A stretch of DNA of 64,000 nt from assembly GCA_947625725.1 (NCBI GenBank), contig CANQPI010000003.1, positions 31,064 through 95,063 of the forward strand, read 5' to 3'. Shown here piece after piece: positions 25,836 through 34,895 of this stretch. Origin of the DNA: an uncultured Clostridia bacterium. GTDB taxonomy: Bacteria > Bacillota > Clostridia > Christensenellales > CAG-314. The first letter of the stretch is position 1; each line of letters opens with the position of its first letter. A program made the translations under genes and the position numbers. Under the pieces are notes generated by a model. It was not told the DNA's origin. It did no database searches and worked only from the letters and a program-made list of their open reading frames with translations.

Positions 25836-26240
25836 ATGGCAAGTATGAACATTAGGTCCGGCGACACCGTCGAAATGCTGGTGGGCGACGTAAATACGCG
25901 CGGCAAACGCGGCAAGGTTATCGTTGTCAACACCGAATCGCACAGAGTAGTGGTAGAAGGACTCAATTTGGTCACAAAGCACAGAAAACCCCGTTCGGCA
26001 CAGGAGCAAGGCGGCAAGTTCGAACAACCCCGTCCCGTTGACGTCAGCAACGTAGCGGTAGTTTGCCCCAAATGCGGACAAGCCACTCGCATAAAGCACG
26101 TTTTGGGCGACAACGGAAAATATCTCCGCGCCTGCCAAAAATGCGGCGCAACCATCGACGTCCGTGCCGAAAAGAAGCAAACGAGAGCAGCCAAAACCAA
26201 GTCTGCTCCCAAAAAGAAAAAATCCCAAGATGAAGAATAA
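25836..26240 (+). CDS. rplX: 50S ribosomal protein L24 with long basic tail
   Basis: 134 residues from the ATG at 25836, which follows AAAAGGAGG; an earlier in-frame ATG at 25803 lies inside rplN and adds an atypical Cys/Arg-rich stretch. The KOW core is [24 protein letters not shown] four-cysteine pair (CPKCG and CQKCG) in the second half and a Lys/Ala-rich tail (about 25 residues) make it longer than the usual about 105. L24 starts 50S assembly. The zinc-ribbon-like cysteines suggest metal binding. Confidence 0.95.
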   Translation: MASMNIRSGDTVEMLVGDVNTRGKRGKVIVVNTESHRVVVEGLNLVTKHRKPRSAQEQGGKFEQPRPVDVSNVAVVCPKCGQATRIKHVLGDNGKYLRACQKCGATIDVRAEKKQTRAAKTKSAPKKKKSQDEE

Positions 26241-26251
26241 GGAGGAACAAA

Positions 26252-26827
26252 ATGGCTAAGAAAACCGAAACTACGGAAAACAAACCCGTAGAGTGCAGAC
26301 TCAGAACTCTGTACAAAGAAGTAGTCGTTCCTCAACTCATCAAGGAATTCGGCTACACCAACATCAATCAGGTTCCCCGTCTGGAAAAAATTGTCATCAA
26401 CGCCGGTCTTGGCGACGTGAAGGACAACGCAAAGTCTTTCCAACTTGCGGTCGAGGAACTCAAAAGCATCTCCGGACAAAAGCCCCTCGTCACCAACAGC
26501 AAACTGTCGGTCGCAAACTTCAAAGTTCGCAAGGGCATGGCGGTCGGAGCGAAAGTAACTCTGCGCGGCGAACGTATGTACTCGTTCTTTGACAAATTGG
26601 TCAGCATTGCGCTGCCGAGAGTAAGGGACTTCCGCGGCGTCAATACCAACCTCGACGGACGCGGTAACTACACGTTGGGTATTCGCGAACAACTTATCTT
26701 CCCCGAAATTGTCTACGATCAAGTGGAAAAAACTCGCGGGTTTGACGTTACATTCGTGACTACGGCAAGAACGGACGCCGAAGGAAAAGCGCTGCTCAAA
26801 TATTTGGGTATGCCTTTCAGAGTTTAG
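26252..26827 (+). CDS. rplE: 50S ribosomal protein L5
   Basis: 191 residues. The core [38 protein letters not shown] is standard, and [18 protein letters not shown] follows. About ten extra N-terminal residues ([10 protein letters not shown]) precede the usual start. L5 binds 5S rRNA and contacts P-site tRNA and S13. AAGGAGG lies upstream, and rpsN follows in 11 bases. Confidence 0.98.
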   Translation: MAKKTETTENKPVECRLRTLYKEVVVPQLIKEFGYTNINQVPRLEKIVINAGLGDVKDNAKSFQLAVEELKSISGQKPLVTNSKLSVANFKVRKGMAVGAKVTLRGERMYSFFDKLVSIALPRVRDFRGVNTNLDGRGNYTLGIREQLIFPEIVYDQVEKTRGFDVTFVTTARTDAEGKALLKYLGMPFRV

Positions 26828-26838
26828 TGAGGTGAATT

Positions 26839-27024
26839 ATGGCAAAGAAAGCAATGATAAACAAACAACAAAGAACGCCCAAGTATTCCACTCGCGGATA
26901 CACCCGTTGTTCTATCTGCGGCCGTCCGCATGCGGTGCTTCGCAAGTACGGCATTTGCAGGATTTGTTTCAGAGAAAAGGCTTACAAGGGAGAGATCCCC
27001 GGCGTAAAGAAAGCAAGTTGGTAA
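26839..27024 (+). CDS. rpsN: 30S ribosomal protein S14, zinc-binding type
   Basis: 61 residues. The CSIC and CRIC pairs form the zinc ribbon of the short (type Z) S14, in [27 protein letters not shown]. It sits in the 30S head beside S3 and S10. The zinc type is the main Gram-positive form. The start follows GAGGTG. Confidence 0.97.
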   Translation: MAKKAMINKQQRTPKYSTRGYTRCSICGRPHAVLRKYGICRICFREKAYKGEIPGVKKASW

Positions 27025-27036
27025 GGAGGAAAGAAA

Positions 27037-27435
27037 ATGGTTGTAACAGATCCTATTGCTGATATGCTCACGCGTATCAGAAACGCTATCACCGCTAAAC
27101 ACGCCGAAGTGGAGATCCCCGCGTCCAAGACCAAGCAAGCAATTGCGCAAATTCTTCTCGAAGAAGGCTACATTCAAAACTTCGAGATAGTGGAGCAGGA
27201 ACTTCAAAACATCATCAAAGTTACTTTGAAGTACGGCTACAAAGGCGAAAGAGTTATCACAGGACTCAAACGTATTTCCAAACCCGGTTTGAGAGTTTAT
27301 GCAAAGAGCAGCGAACTTCCCCGCGTTTTGAACGGTTTGGGCATAGCAATCGTGTCCACGAGCAAGGGCATTATGACGGACAAGCACGCTCGCGAGAACA
27401 ATCTCGGCGGCGAAGTGCTTGCGTACGTTTGGTAA
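27037..27435 (+). CDS. rpsH: 30S ribosomal protein S8
   Basis: 132 residues, with [14 protein letters not shown] at the N-terminus and [23 protein letters not shown] at the C-terminus, including the conserved STSKG loop. S8 binds 16S rRNA helix 21 and, in E. coli, represses the spc operon. AAGGAGG lies upstream. Confidence 0.98.
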   Translation: MVVTDPIADMLTRIRNAITAKHAEVEIPASKTKQAIAQILLEEGYIQNFEIVEQELQNIIKVTLKYGYKGERVITGLKRISKPGLRVYAKSSELPRVLNGLGIAIVSTSKGIMTDKHARENNLGGEVLAYVW

Positions 27436-27447
27436 GGAGGTAGGAAA

Positions 27448-27990
27448 ATGTCAAGAATCGGAAAAAAGCCTATCGCTTTGCCCGCGGGCGTCACGCTCAC
27501 GTGTGACAACGGCGACGTAACGGTCAAGGGTCCCAAGGGAACGCTTGCCCGCCACGTGGAAAATTGTATCGGTGTGGAGATCCGCGCCAACGAAGTCACT
27601 CTTTCGATCGTCGATGAAAAGGCAGACGACGTGCAAGCAAAGCACGGTCTTTACAGAGCGTTGCTCGCCAACATGGTAAAGGGCGTATCCGAAGGTTTCA
27701 GTCGTAACCTCATCATCAACGGCGTCGGTTACAAAGCGACCGTCACCGGCGACAAACTTGTGCTGAACATCGGTTATTCTCACCCCATCGAGGTAATTGC
27801 TCCCCACGGAATAACTTTCAGTTGCCCCTCTCAGACGGAAGTCGTCGTCAGCGGCATAGACAAAGAACTTGTTGGACAAACTGCGGCTAACATCAAGGCA
27901 AAACGTCCCGTCGAACCCTATCACGCATACGGCGTACGCTACAAAGAAGAATCCGTCGTGCTGAAAGAGGGCAAGAAGGCAGGTAAGTAA
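27448..27990 (+). CDS. rplF: 50S ribosomal protein L6
   Basis: 180 residues in two repeated domains. MSRIGKKPIALPAGVTLT opens the protein; GVSEGFSRNLIINGVGYKA and the C-terminal GQTAANIKAKRPVEPYHAYGVRY are diagnostic. L6 lies near the GTPase-associated centre. GGAGG precedes the ATG, and rplR follows after 12 bases. Confidence 0.98.
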   Translation: MSRIGKKPIALPAGVTLTCDNGDVTVKGPKGTLARHVENCIGVEIRANEVTLSIVDEKADDVQAKHGLYRALLANMVKGVSEGFSRNLIINGVGYKATVTGDKLVLNIGYSHPIEVIAPHGITFSCPSQTEVVVSGIDKELVGQTAANIKAKRPVEPYHAYGVRYKEESVVLKEGKKAGK

Positions 27991-28002
27991 GGAGTGTAGA
28001 CT

Positions 28003-28356
28003 ATGATAAAAAAATTGAACAAAAATGAGGACAGACAAGTCCGTCATGCAAGAGTAAGAAAAAAAGTGTTCGGCACTTCCGTAAAGCCCCGTCTTTGCGT
28101 GTACCGTTCCACTAACTACATCTACGCTCAGGTAATCGACGATATCAACGGCAGAACGCTGTGCGCAAGCAGCAGCCTCGTGCTGAAAACCGACGGAAAC
28201 AAAACGGCGCAAGCCAAAGCCGTCGGAGCAGACATTGCGGCAAAGGCAATCAAGTTGGGTATCGGCGAAGTGGTGTTCGACCGCGGCGGTTACATCTACA
28301 CGGGTAGAGTCGCCGCTTTGGCAGACGGCGCAAGAGAAGCCGGACTCAAATTCTAA
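28003..28356 (+). CDS. rplR: 50S ribosomal protein L18
   Basis: 117 residues. It shows [18 protein letters not shown] and the C-terminal [27 protein letters not shown], both typical. L18 binds 5S rRNA with L5. Its order between rplF and rpsE is canonical. The ATG follows AAGGAG. Confidence 0.98.
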   Translation: MIKKLNKNEDRQVRHARVRKKVFGTSVKPRLCVYRSTNYIYAQVIDDINGRTLCASSSLVLKTDGNKTAQAKAVGADIAAKAIKLGIGEVVFDRGGYIYTGRVAALADGAREAGLKF

Positions 28357-28370
28357 TCGGAGGCAATCTA

Positions 28371-29000
28371 ATGGAAAACGTACAAGAAGTCGAAGTTGTG
28401 ACCCAAGAGGCTCAACAACAGGAAACCGCTCCCAAAACGGAGCAACCCAGACGTAACTTCCGCGACAATCGCCCCGACAACAGAAAGGGCGGCAGACGCA
28501 ACAATCGCGAAAGAGAAGCCAGAGAGGACGACGGTCTGATCAAAAAGACCGTAGCCATCAACCGCGTAACAAAGGTCGTCAAGGGCGGACGTACAATGCG
28601 TTTCAGCGCGCTGTGCGTTGTCGGCGACGGCAAGGGCATGGTCGGTATCGGCATGGCAAAGGCGGCGGAAGTTCCCCAAGCCATCGAAAAAGCCAACCTG
28701 CGCGCAAAAAAGAACATGGTCAAAGTGGAACTTGTGGATACCACTATCCCCCACGAAACGATCGGAAAATTCGGCAAGGGTCACGTGTTGATGATGCCTG
28801 CTCAACCCGGTACAGGCGTTATTGCGGGCGGTCCCGTGCGTAACGTGTTGGAAGCGGTCGGTATCAAAGATATTCGCACCAAGTCCTACGGTTCCAACAA
28901 CCCCGTCAACTGCGTCAAAGCGACCTTCAACGGGCTTGTTAGCCTGAGGAACAAAGAACACATTGCCGCTTTGCGCGGCAAGAGCGTTGACGAGATTTAG
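28371..29000 (+). CDS. rpsE: 30S ribosomal protein S5 with N-terminal extension
   Basis: 209 residues; the usual length is near 165. The first about 50 residues are an extra low-complexity tract that changes from acidic-Gln to Arg/Asn-rich ([19 protein letters not shown]). The core then has [21 protein letters not shown] (double-stranded-RNA-binding-like domain), [14 protein letters not shown] and [13 protein letters not shown]5 maintains decoding accuracy and mRNA unwinding. GGAGG lies upstream of the extended start, so the extension is likely real. Confidence 0.96.
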   Translation: MENVQEVEVVTQEAQQQETAPKTEQPRRNFRDNRPDNRKGGRRNNREREAREDDGLIKKTVAINRVTKVVKGGRTMRFSALCVVGDGKGMVGIGMAKAAEVPQAIEKANLRAKKNMVKVELVDTTIPHETIGKFGKGHVLMMPAQPGTGVIAGGPVRNVLEAVGIKDIRTKSYGSNNPVNCVKATFNGLVSLRNKEHIAALRGKSVDEI

Positions 29001-29011
29001 TGAGGTGTACA

Positions 29012-29311
29012 ATGGCTACGAAAAAGAAAAACGAAACAAAACAACCTCTCTACATCAACGGCAGATACGTTGTCGAACGCGAACTTCCCTCCAAACCCGT
29101 CAAGGGCGATCAACCTTACGAGGCGGCAAAGGGACAAGTCAAGGTGACTTTGATCAAAAGCACCGCCGGCTGCCTCAAAGAACAACAGGCTACGGTACGC
29201 GCGCTGGGACTTACCAAGATACGCACCAGCAACGTGTTGCCCGACAATGCGGCAACTCGCGGAATGATTTTCAAGGTAAAACACCTTGTCACCGTTGAAG
29301 AAGTAAAGTAG
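29012..29311 (+). CDS. rpmD: 50S ribosomal protein L30 with N-terminal extension
   Basis: 99 residues from the ATG at 29012, which follows GAGGTG; a GTG at 29000 is further upstream and overlaps the rpsE stop. Normal L30 is about 60 residues. The usual core starts at about residue 40 (VKVTLIKSTAGCLKEQQATVRALGL) and ends VEEVK; the first about 38 residues are an extra, mixed-charge segment. Its function is unknown. Confidence 0.92.
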   Translation: MATKKKNETKQPLYINGRYVVERELPSKPVKGDQPYEAAKGQVKVTLIKSTAGCLKEQQATVRALGLTKIRTSNVLPDNAATRGMIFKVKHLVTVEEVK

Positions 29312-29320
29312 GAGGCAATT

Positions 29321-29764
29321 ATGAGAATACATTCTATCAAACCCGCCGAAGGCGCTACCTCAACTCCCAAGAGATTGGGCAGAGGTATCGGCAGCGGTCT
29401 GGGCAAGACAAGCGGCAAGGGTCACAAGGGTCAATGGGCTCGTAGCGGCGGCGGTGTGCGCCCCGGCTTCGAGGGCGGTCAAACCCCCATTGCCAGACGC
29501 CTTCCCAAACGCGGTTTCAACAACAAATTCAGAACCGAGTACGACATAGTCAACGTAGACGCGCTCAACGCGTTTGACAACGATACCGTCGTCACCCGTG
29601 AGTTGTTGGTCGAGCAAGGATTGATCGGCGACAAAAACGGTCTGCTCAAAGTACTTGGCAACGGAACTCTCACCAAAAAATTAACCGTCAAAGCAGACAG
29701 GTTTTCCGAATCGGCAAAACAAGCGATCGAATCGGCAGGCGGCGTTGCAGAGGTGCTTGAATAA
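29321..29764 (+). CDS. rplO: 50S ribosomal protein L15
   Basis: 147 residues. It shows the family loop [19 protein letters not shown] and [22 protein letters not shown], which penetrates 23S rRNA. L15 is a late assembly protein. Its stop overlaps the secY start (TAATG), so they are coupled. Confidence 0.98.
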   Translation: MRIHSIKPAEGATSTPKRLGRGIGSGLGKTSGKGHKGQWARSGGGVRPGFEGGQTPIARRLPKRGFNNKFRTEYDIVNVDALNAFDNDTVVTRELLVEQGLIGDKNGLLKVLGNGTLTKKLTVKADRFSESAKQAIESAGGVAEVLE

Positions 29765-31134
29765 TGTTTGAAACCATCAGAAATGCCTTTAAGATAAAGG
29801 ACGTACGTAAAAAAATATTTATGACAATCCTGTTCATAATTCTTTTCAGAATAGGTTGTTATATCACCGTTCCCGGATTGCAGAACATCTCCTCCGCAAT
29901 GGAGAGTCAATCCAACATGAACATCTTCGGATTGCTCAACTCCATCACGGGCAGCGCGCTCAGTCAGGGTACTCTCTTTTCTCTCGGCATTTCACCGTAC
30001 ATCAACGCGTCAATTATCGTGCAGTTGTTGACGGTCGCTATCCCCGCTCTCGAAAGAATGAGCAAGGAAGGCGATGAAGGTAGAGAAAAAATCAACAAAA
30101 TTACCCGTTGGGTAACTTTGGTTTTGGCAATAGTAAGCGCAGTAGGTATTTACCTCACCCTCAGCAGAAGTTACGACTACGTTAACGAAGGTTGGTTGGG
30201 CACTCAGTATGCAGAGTTCTTCTCGACGACCGGCGGCAAATGGATAATGGGTATCTACATTGTGGCAATGCTTACGGGCGGTTCCATGCTGTGCATGTGG
30301 ATCGGCGAACGCATCACCGAGTACGGCGTAAGCAACGGTATCTCCCTGCTAATCTTCGTGGGTATCATTTCCACGGCTGCGCAACAGTTGTTCGGCACTA
30401 TGTTTACCCCCAACGGTTGGGTATCCGCGCTCATTTTCCTCGCGGGACTGATCATTGTGTTCGGTTTCATCGTGTGGGTAGACGGCGCAGAACGCAAAAT
30501 CAAGGTGCAGTACGCCAAGCAAGTCAAGGGAAACAAAATGTACGGCGGACAATCCACCTTTATTCCCATCAAAGTCAACGCAAGCGGCGTCATGCCTTTG
30601 ATTTTCGCTTACGCTTTGATGAGTTTTCCCACAATGATAATCCAAACGTTCTGGCCGGATAGCAATTTCAACACTTGGTGGACGACCTGGATGACGGCAA
30701 ACGGCAACGCCTGCGGTATTGTGGTGTACAACGTGATTTTGGCAATTTTGATATTTGTATTTGCCTACTTCTATTCGCAGATACAGTTCAACCCCGTCGA
30801 AATTTCGCGTAACATTCAAAACAACGGCGGGTTTGTAATGGGTATTCGTCCCGGCAGAGAAACGGCAGAGTACCTTGCCAAGGTGGTGTCGCGTATCACT
30901 TTGTGGGGCGCGGTGTTCCTTGCTATAATCGCCTTTGTACCGTCGATACTGTTCTCGATACCCGGTTGGGCAGGTTTGGCTGTAAACAATCAATTGGTGT
31001 CCAGCATGAGCGCAACGGGAATGTTGATCGTGGTATCCGTCGCGTTGGAATTCAACAAGGCTTTGGAAAATCAGATATTGATGCGCCACTACAAGGGGTT
31101 GCTTGGTTCCAACTCCAAAGGATTTTTGAGATAG
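29764..31134 (+). CDS. secY: Preprotein translocase subunit SecY
   Basis: 456 residues with ten membrane segments. The N-terminus (RNAFKIKDVRKKIFMTILFI) and the plug-region SLGISPYINASIIVQLL are diagnostic, as are IRPGRETAEYL and the C-terminal SNSKGFLR (about residue 448-456). SecY forms the protein-conducting channel with SecE and SecG and works with SecA or the ribosome. It exports the lipoproteins found elsewhere in this window. Two bases separate its stop from adk. Confidence 0.98.
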   Translation: MFETIRNAFKIKDVRKKIFMTILFIILFRIGCYITVPGLQNISSAMESQSNMNIFGLLNSITGSALSQGTLFSLGISPYINASIIVQLLTVAIPALERMSKEGDEGREKINKITRWVTLVLAIVSAVGIYLTLSRSYDYVNEGWLGTQYAEFFSTTGGKWIMGIYIVAMLTGGSMLCMWIGERITEYGVSNGISLLIFVGIISTAAQQLFGTMFTPNGWVSALIFLAGLIIVFGFIVWVDGAERKIKVQYAKQVKGNKMYGGQSTFIPIKVNASGVMPLIFAYALMSFPTMIIQTFWPDSNFNTWWTTWMTANGNACGIVVYNVILAILIFVFAYFYSQIQFNPVEISRNIQNNGGFVMGIRPGRETAEYLAKVVSRITLWGAVFLAIIAFVPSILFSIPGWAGLAVNNQLVSSMSATGMLIVVSVALEFNKALENQILMRHYKGLLGSNSKGFLR

Positions 31135-31135
31135 C

Positions 31136-31759
31136 ATGAAAATAATTCTCTTGGGCGCGCCGGGCAGCGGCAAAGGCACCATGGCGCAAAAACTCACGGG
31201 CGAACTGCAAATTCCGCAAATTTCCACAGGGGATATTTTCCGCAAAAACTTGAAGGAAGCCACTCCCTTGGGACTGCAAATCAAAGACATTTTGGATAGC
31301 GGCGGGCTTGTTCCCGATGAGATCACGATCGAGATCGTCAAGAACAGGCTTGCCGAACCCGATTGCAACAACGGTTACATTCTGGACGGATTTCCGCGTT
31401 CCATAGTTCAAGCGGAAGCATTGGAAACGTTTCAGAATATCGACTGCGCGATAAATCTCAGCGTAGACAAGCAGATAATAGTCAGCCGTCTTTCGGGCAG
31501 ACGTTTCTGCCCTGATTGCAACGGAACGTTCCACATCTCCGCGTTGAGCGACCCCGAAGTCTGCCCCGTATGCGGCGGCAAACTGATAGTTCGCAAGGAC
31601 GACAGAGAGGAAACGGTTTTGGAGCGTTTTCGCGTGTACGAAACGACCACTCTCCCGTTGATAGATTTCTACGCTCGGCGCGGCAAACTCATCACCGTGG
31701 ACGGCAGCGGCGGTATCGACGTTGTCTACGAACGAATTCTCAACGCGCTTAACAAATGA
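31136..31759 (+). CDS. adk: Adenylate kinase
   Basis: 207 residues. The P-loop GAPGSGKGT lies at 8-16, DGFPR near residue 83 binds the adenine of AMP, and the LID carries two cysteine pairs (CPDC and CPVC), the zinc-type LID of Gram-positive enzymes. It interconverts ATP and AMP with two ADP. Its stop overlaps the map start (ATGA), so map follows in the same transcript. Confidence 0.98.
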   Translation: MKIILLGAPGSGKGTMAQKLTGELQIPQISTGDIFRKNLKEATPLGLQIKDILDSGGLVPDEITIEIVKNRLAEPDCNNGYILDGFPRSIVQAEALETFQNIDCAINLSVDKQIIVSRLSGRRFCPDCNGTFHISALSDPEVCPVCGGKLIVRKDDREETVLERFRVYETTTLPLIDFYARRGKLITVDGSGGIDVVYERILNALNK

Positions 31760-32505
31760 TTACCGTCAAGTCAGCCGAACAAATCGAATTGATGCGTCGC
31801 GCAAATCAAATCGTACGCGACACGTTGGAACTTCTCAGAGAACACACCAAACCGGGCGTATCCACCTTGACGTTGGACAAACTTGCTTACGAGTACATTT
31901 TGTCGCAAAACGCCAAACCGAGTTTTTTGCATTACAACGGTTTTCCCGCAAGCATTTGCGTGTCGGTGGACTGCGAGGTGGTACACGGCATTCCCTCAAA
32001 GCGCAAAATTTTGCAGGAAGGACAAATAGTCAGTTACGATTGCGGAGCGATCTACAAGGGTTGGCAGGGTGACGCGGCTCGTACCGTTGCGGTGGGGCTT
32101 ATCAGCCCCGAGTGCCAGAAACTGATCGACGTCACGGAGCAATGTTTCTTCAAGGGAGTGCAAAGTATAGTTCCGGGGCAAACGCGTTTGGGCGATCTGG
32201 GGCATGTTATCCAGACCCATGCGGAAAGTTTCGGTTACGGCGTGGTGCGCGAACTTGTCGGACACGGCATAGGCAGAGAAATGCACGAAGACCCCGAAGT
32301 GCCCAATTTCGGTATTCCCGGTCACGGCATGCGCCTGTCGGCAGGTATGACGATAGCCATCGAACCCATGATAACAATGGGTACGGAGCGCGTGGATTGG
32401 ATGAACGACGGCTGGACCGTCAAAACGCGCGATCGCAAACCGGCGGCTCACTACGAAAACACCGTGGCTATCACAGAAAACGGTGTGGAAATTCTCAGTT
32501 TGTAG
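31756..32505 (+). CDS. map: Methionine aminopeptidase, type I
   Basis: 249 residues. Metal ligands of the pita-bread fold are visible: Asp in SYDCGAIYKGWQGDAARTV, His in ELVGHGIGREMHEDPEVPN, Glu in IAIEPMI, and Glu in a conserved ENTVAITENG. It removes the initiator Met from new proteins. It lacks the zinc-finger N-terminal extension of some homologues. Typical Clostridia order: adk-map-KOW protein-infA. Confidence 0.97.
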   Translation: MITVKSAEQIELMRRANQIVRDTLELLREHTKPGVSTLTLDKLAYEYILSQNAKPSFLHYNGFPASICVSVDCEVVHGIPSKRKILQEGQIVSYDCGAIYKGWQGDAARTVAVGLISPECQKLIDVTEQCFFKGVQSIVPGQTRLGDLGHVIQTHAESFGYGVVRELVGHGIGREMHEDPEVPNFGIPGHGMRLSAGMTIAIEPMITMGTERVDWMNDGWTVKTRDRKPAAHYENTVAITENGVEILSL

Positions 32506-32511
32506 GTAGTT

Positions 32512-32781
32512 ATGAAAGACGGCATAGTCATAGGAAGCATAGTTCTGTCTACGCAGGGACGCGACAAGGGTATGTACTTTGTTGCGGTCGAGGTCGGTGA
32601 CGGCGTTGTGTATCTTGCGGACGGCGGCATGCGGCGTCTTGCCCAACCCAAAAAGAAAAACATCAAGCACGTATCCGACAGCGGCGTTGTGTTGGACGGA
32701 ATATCCCAAAAAATTTCTCAGGGCAAAAAAGTGTTCGACAGCGAAGTCAAGAGCGCGCTCAGGCAGTTTCAAAATCAATAG
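32512..32781 (+). CDS. KOW-domain RNA-binding protein
   Basis: 89 residues. It has a KOW-like start ([25 protein letters not shown]) and a basic patch PKKKNIKHV. In Clostridia a protein of this type lies between map and infA and is annotated as a KOW-domain or L14e-like protein, probably binding ribosomal RNA. Its precise role is unknown. The gene follows map by 6 bases and infA begins 10 bases later. Confidence 0.85.
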   Translation: MKDGIVIGSIVLSTQGRDKGMYFVAVEVGDGVVYLADGGMRRLAQPKKKNIKHVSDSGVVLDGISQKISQGKKVFDSEVKSALRQFQNQ

Positions 32782-32791
32782 GAGAATCAAA

Positions 32792-33022
32792 ATGTCCAAA
32801 GACGATGTTATCGAAGTAGAAGGCGTAGTAGTCGAAGCGTTGCGCAATGCGGAGTTCCGCGTGCGCCTCACCAACAATCACGAGGTTATCGCTTACGTTT
32901 CCGGCAAATTGCGCATCCACTCCATCAGAATTTTGCCCGGCGACGCGGTCAAGTTGGAAATGAGTCCCTACGACCTCACAAAGGGTAGGATCGTTTGGCG
33001 CACCAAGGGCGTCCAACAGTAA
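32792..33022 (+). CDS. infA: Translation initiation factor IF-1
   Basis: 76 residues from the ATG at 32792 (GGAG upstream); longer in-frame starts lie inside the previous gene. The OB-fold core is ECVGVVEALPN-like here: [30 protein letters not shown], then [24 protein letters not shown]. It occupies the A site during initiation. Position before rpmJ is canonical. Confidence 0.97.
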   Translation: MSKDDVIEVEGVVVEALRNAEFRVRLTNNHEVIAYVSGKLRIHSIRILPGDAVKLEMSPYDLTKGRIVWRTKGVQQ

Positions 33023-33083
33023 AACAAAAACAATTTCAAACAAAACACAGCGGTGTCCGAATCCCTGTGTCAAGGAGGAAAAA

Positions 33084-33200
33084 ATGAAAGTAAAACCGTC
33101 CGTAAAACCTATGTGCGACAAGTGCAAGGTTATCAAACGCAATGGCAAGGTTATGGTTATTTGTTCCAAATATCCAAAGCACAAGCAAAGACAAGGTTAG
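33084..33200 (+). CDS. rpmJ: 50S ribosomal protein L36
   Basis: 38 residues, too short for most gene finders. The sequence [16 protein letters not shown] then [12 protein letters not shown] carries the zinc-ligand set C-x2-C-x12-C and a C-terminal His. A ribosome-binding site AAGGAGG lies upstream of the ATG. The zinc form is the normal, non-starvation version. Confidence 0.96.
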   Translation: MKVKPSVKPMCDKCKVIKRNGKVMVICSKYPKHKQRQG

Positions 33201-33356
33201 ACATTGCTATGTAAGTTCGGCAGCGCACGCTGCTTCAACTTAGGGATCAATCACGTAACTTGATGCGGCAACATCATTCCACTAGGCTTGCCGCGCCAAG
33301 TCGTGTAGAAATACAACAAAACAAATACAATTTCAAATCAACAAGGAGAAAATCAA
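33201..33356 (+). promoter_or_regulatory. Two hairpins between rpmJ and rpsM
   Basis: TAAGTT/AACTTA plus CAGC/GCTG (33212-33242) form one stem, and GCGGCA/TGCCGC (33265-33294) another. The spacer of 156 bases is long for this block and is not coding. It may control the alpha-operon genes (S4 is the regulator in Bacillus), or be a processing site. No promoter match is strong. Confidence 0.4.
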
Positions 33357-33731
33357 ATGGCTCGTATTTCCGGTGTAGATTTACCCAGAGAAAAACGTAT
33401 TGAAATCGGCTTGACCTACATTTACGGAATCGGACGTACCACCGCCACAAAGATATTGGCGGAAACGGGCGTCAATCCCGATACGCGCGTCAAGGACCTT
33501 ACCGAAGACGATATATCCAAGATCCGCGACTGTATAGAAAAGAACTATCACGTCGAGGGCGACCTCAGGCGCGAGGTTTCCATGAACATCAAAAGACAAA
33601 TTGAAATCGGCTCTTACCGTGGAATTCGTCACCGCAAGGGACTTCCCGTGCGCGGACAATCCACCAAGCAGAACGCCCGCACCCGCAAGGGACCCAAGCG
33701 TACTGTTTCCCGCGGTAAAAAAGCCAAGTAG
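33357..33731 (+). CDS. rpsM: 30S ribosomal protein S13
   Basis: 124 residues. It starts [26 protein letters not shown], has a helix-two-turn-helix near the middle and ends with the basic KKAK tail that contacts P-site t[20 protein letters not shown] is diagnostic. AAGGAG lies upstream. It opens the alpha-type group. Confidence 0.98.
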   Translation: MARISGVDLPREKRIEIGLTYIYGIGRTTATKILAETGVNPDTRVKDLTEDDISKIRDCIEKNYHVEGDLRREVSMNIKRQIEIGSYRGIRHRKGLPVRGQSTKQNARTRKGPKRTVSRGKKAK

Positions 33732-33744
33732 GAGGTAAGTAACA

Positions 33745-34137
33745 ATGGCAGGAAAGAAAATTGTCAAAAAGAGAAAAGATTTGCGTAAAGTCGACAAAGG
33801 ACAAGTCCACATTCACGCTTCCTTCAACAACACGATCATAACTTTTACCGACCTCAACGGTAACGCGTTGACGCAGTGCAGCAGCGGCGCGCTCGGTTTC
33901 CGCGGATCGCGCAAGAGTACGGCTTTCGCCGCGCAACAAGCCTGCGAAACCGCAGCCAAGGCAGCCAAGGAAATGTACGGGATCCGTTCCGTCGAAGTTT
34001 ACGTCAAGGGACCCGGTCAAGGACGCGAGTCCGCGATCCGCGCTTTGCAGACCGCCGACATCGACGTCACGCTTATCCGCGACGTATCCCCCATTGCGCA
34101 CAACGGATGCCGTCCGCCCAAGCGCAGAAGAGTCTAG
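33745..34137 (+). CDS. rpsK: 30S ribosomal protein S11
   Basis: 130 residues. The signature [22 protein letters not shown] and the C-terminal [16 protein letters not shown] are present. S11 forms part of the platform and the mRNA exit. The Asn-Gly pair (HNG) is the known site of isoaspartate formation in E. coli. It lies 13 bases after rpsM and 15 before rpsD. Confidence 0.98.
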   Translation: MAGKKIVKKRKDLRKVDKGQVHIHASFNNTIITFTDLNGNALTQCSSGALGFRGSRKSTAFAAQQACETAAKAAKEMYGIRSVEVYVKGPGQGRESAIRALQTADIDVTLIRDVSPIAHNGCRPPKRRRV

Positions 34138-34152
34138 TAAAGGAGAAATATC

Positions 34153-34779
34153 ATGGCAAGAAATACAAGTGCAGATTGCCGTCAATGCAGACGTGAAAAA
34201 TGCAAACTGTTTTTGAAAGGCGAAAGATGCTACACCGACAAATGCCCCGTCACCAAGCGCGGCAAGATCCCCGGCGTGCATGCCGACAGCAGAAAAAAAG
34301 TTACCGAATACGGACAACAACTTCGCGAAAAGCAAAAAACCAAACGTATTTACGGCTTGCAGGAAAAACAATTCCACAGTTATTACGAGAAAGCCGAAAG
34401 TATGAAAGGCGTAACGGGTACAAACATGCTTATCCTCCTCGAACAACGTTTGGATAACGTGGTGTACCGTTTGGGTATCGGCGTATCCCGCAGTCAGGCA
34501 AGACAATTCGTTAACCACGGATTGATCACCGTCAACGGCAAGCGCGTCACTATCCCAAGTTACCAAGTCAAGGTCGGCGATGTGATTTCTATCAAAGATA
34601 ACAAACGCGAACAACCTTTGTTTGTGGAACTCAAAGGCGCAAAAAAGCCCGCCAACATTCCTCAATGGCTGGATTTCGAACCGGCAGAACTTACAGGCAA
34701 GGTGCTTGCAAAACCGGCAAGAGAAGATATCGACATGACCATCCAAGAACACATGATCGTCGAATTGTACTCCAAGTGA
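34153..34779 (+). CDS. rpsD: 30S ribosomal protein S4, four-cysteine form
   Basis: 208 residues. Four cysteines near the N-terminus (CRQCRREKC and CYTDKC) form the zinc-binding version. The S4 domain (LEQRLDNVVYRLGIGVSRSQARQFVNHGLI) binds 16S rRNA and initiates 30S assembly. In Bacillus S4 represses its own gene; here rpsD stays within the alpha group. GGAG lies upstream. Confidence 0.98.
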   Translation: MARNTSADCRQCRREKCKLFLKGERCYTDKCPVTKRGKIPGVHADSRKKVTEYGQQLREKQKTKRIYGLQEKQFHSYYEKAESMKGVTGTNMLILLEQRLDNVVYRLGIGVSRSQARQFVNHGLITVNGKRVTIPSYQVKVGDVISIKDNKREQPLFVELKGAKKPANIPQWLDFEPAELTGKVLAKPAREDIDMTIQEHMIVELYSK

Positions 34780-34895
34780 TCTCTTGCGCTACGTTTGGCA
34801 AACGTCTTATTGCCCGCGCAATCAGTTGCGCAAATTAGTCGGGCGTTGCTAAAATGCTCGGCACAACAAATAAATTAAAAGGAGATTGTTGTCCA
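34780..34895 (+). other. Palindromic spacer between rpsD and rpoA
   Basis: A 116-base spacer can form nested stems GCCCG/CGGGC and GCGCAA/TTGCGC around TCAG. No T-run follows, so it is not a standard terminator; it may slow or process the transcript. AAAGGAG (34878-34884) precedes rpoA. Confidence 0.4.
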
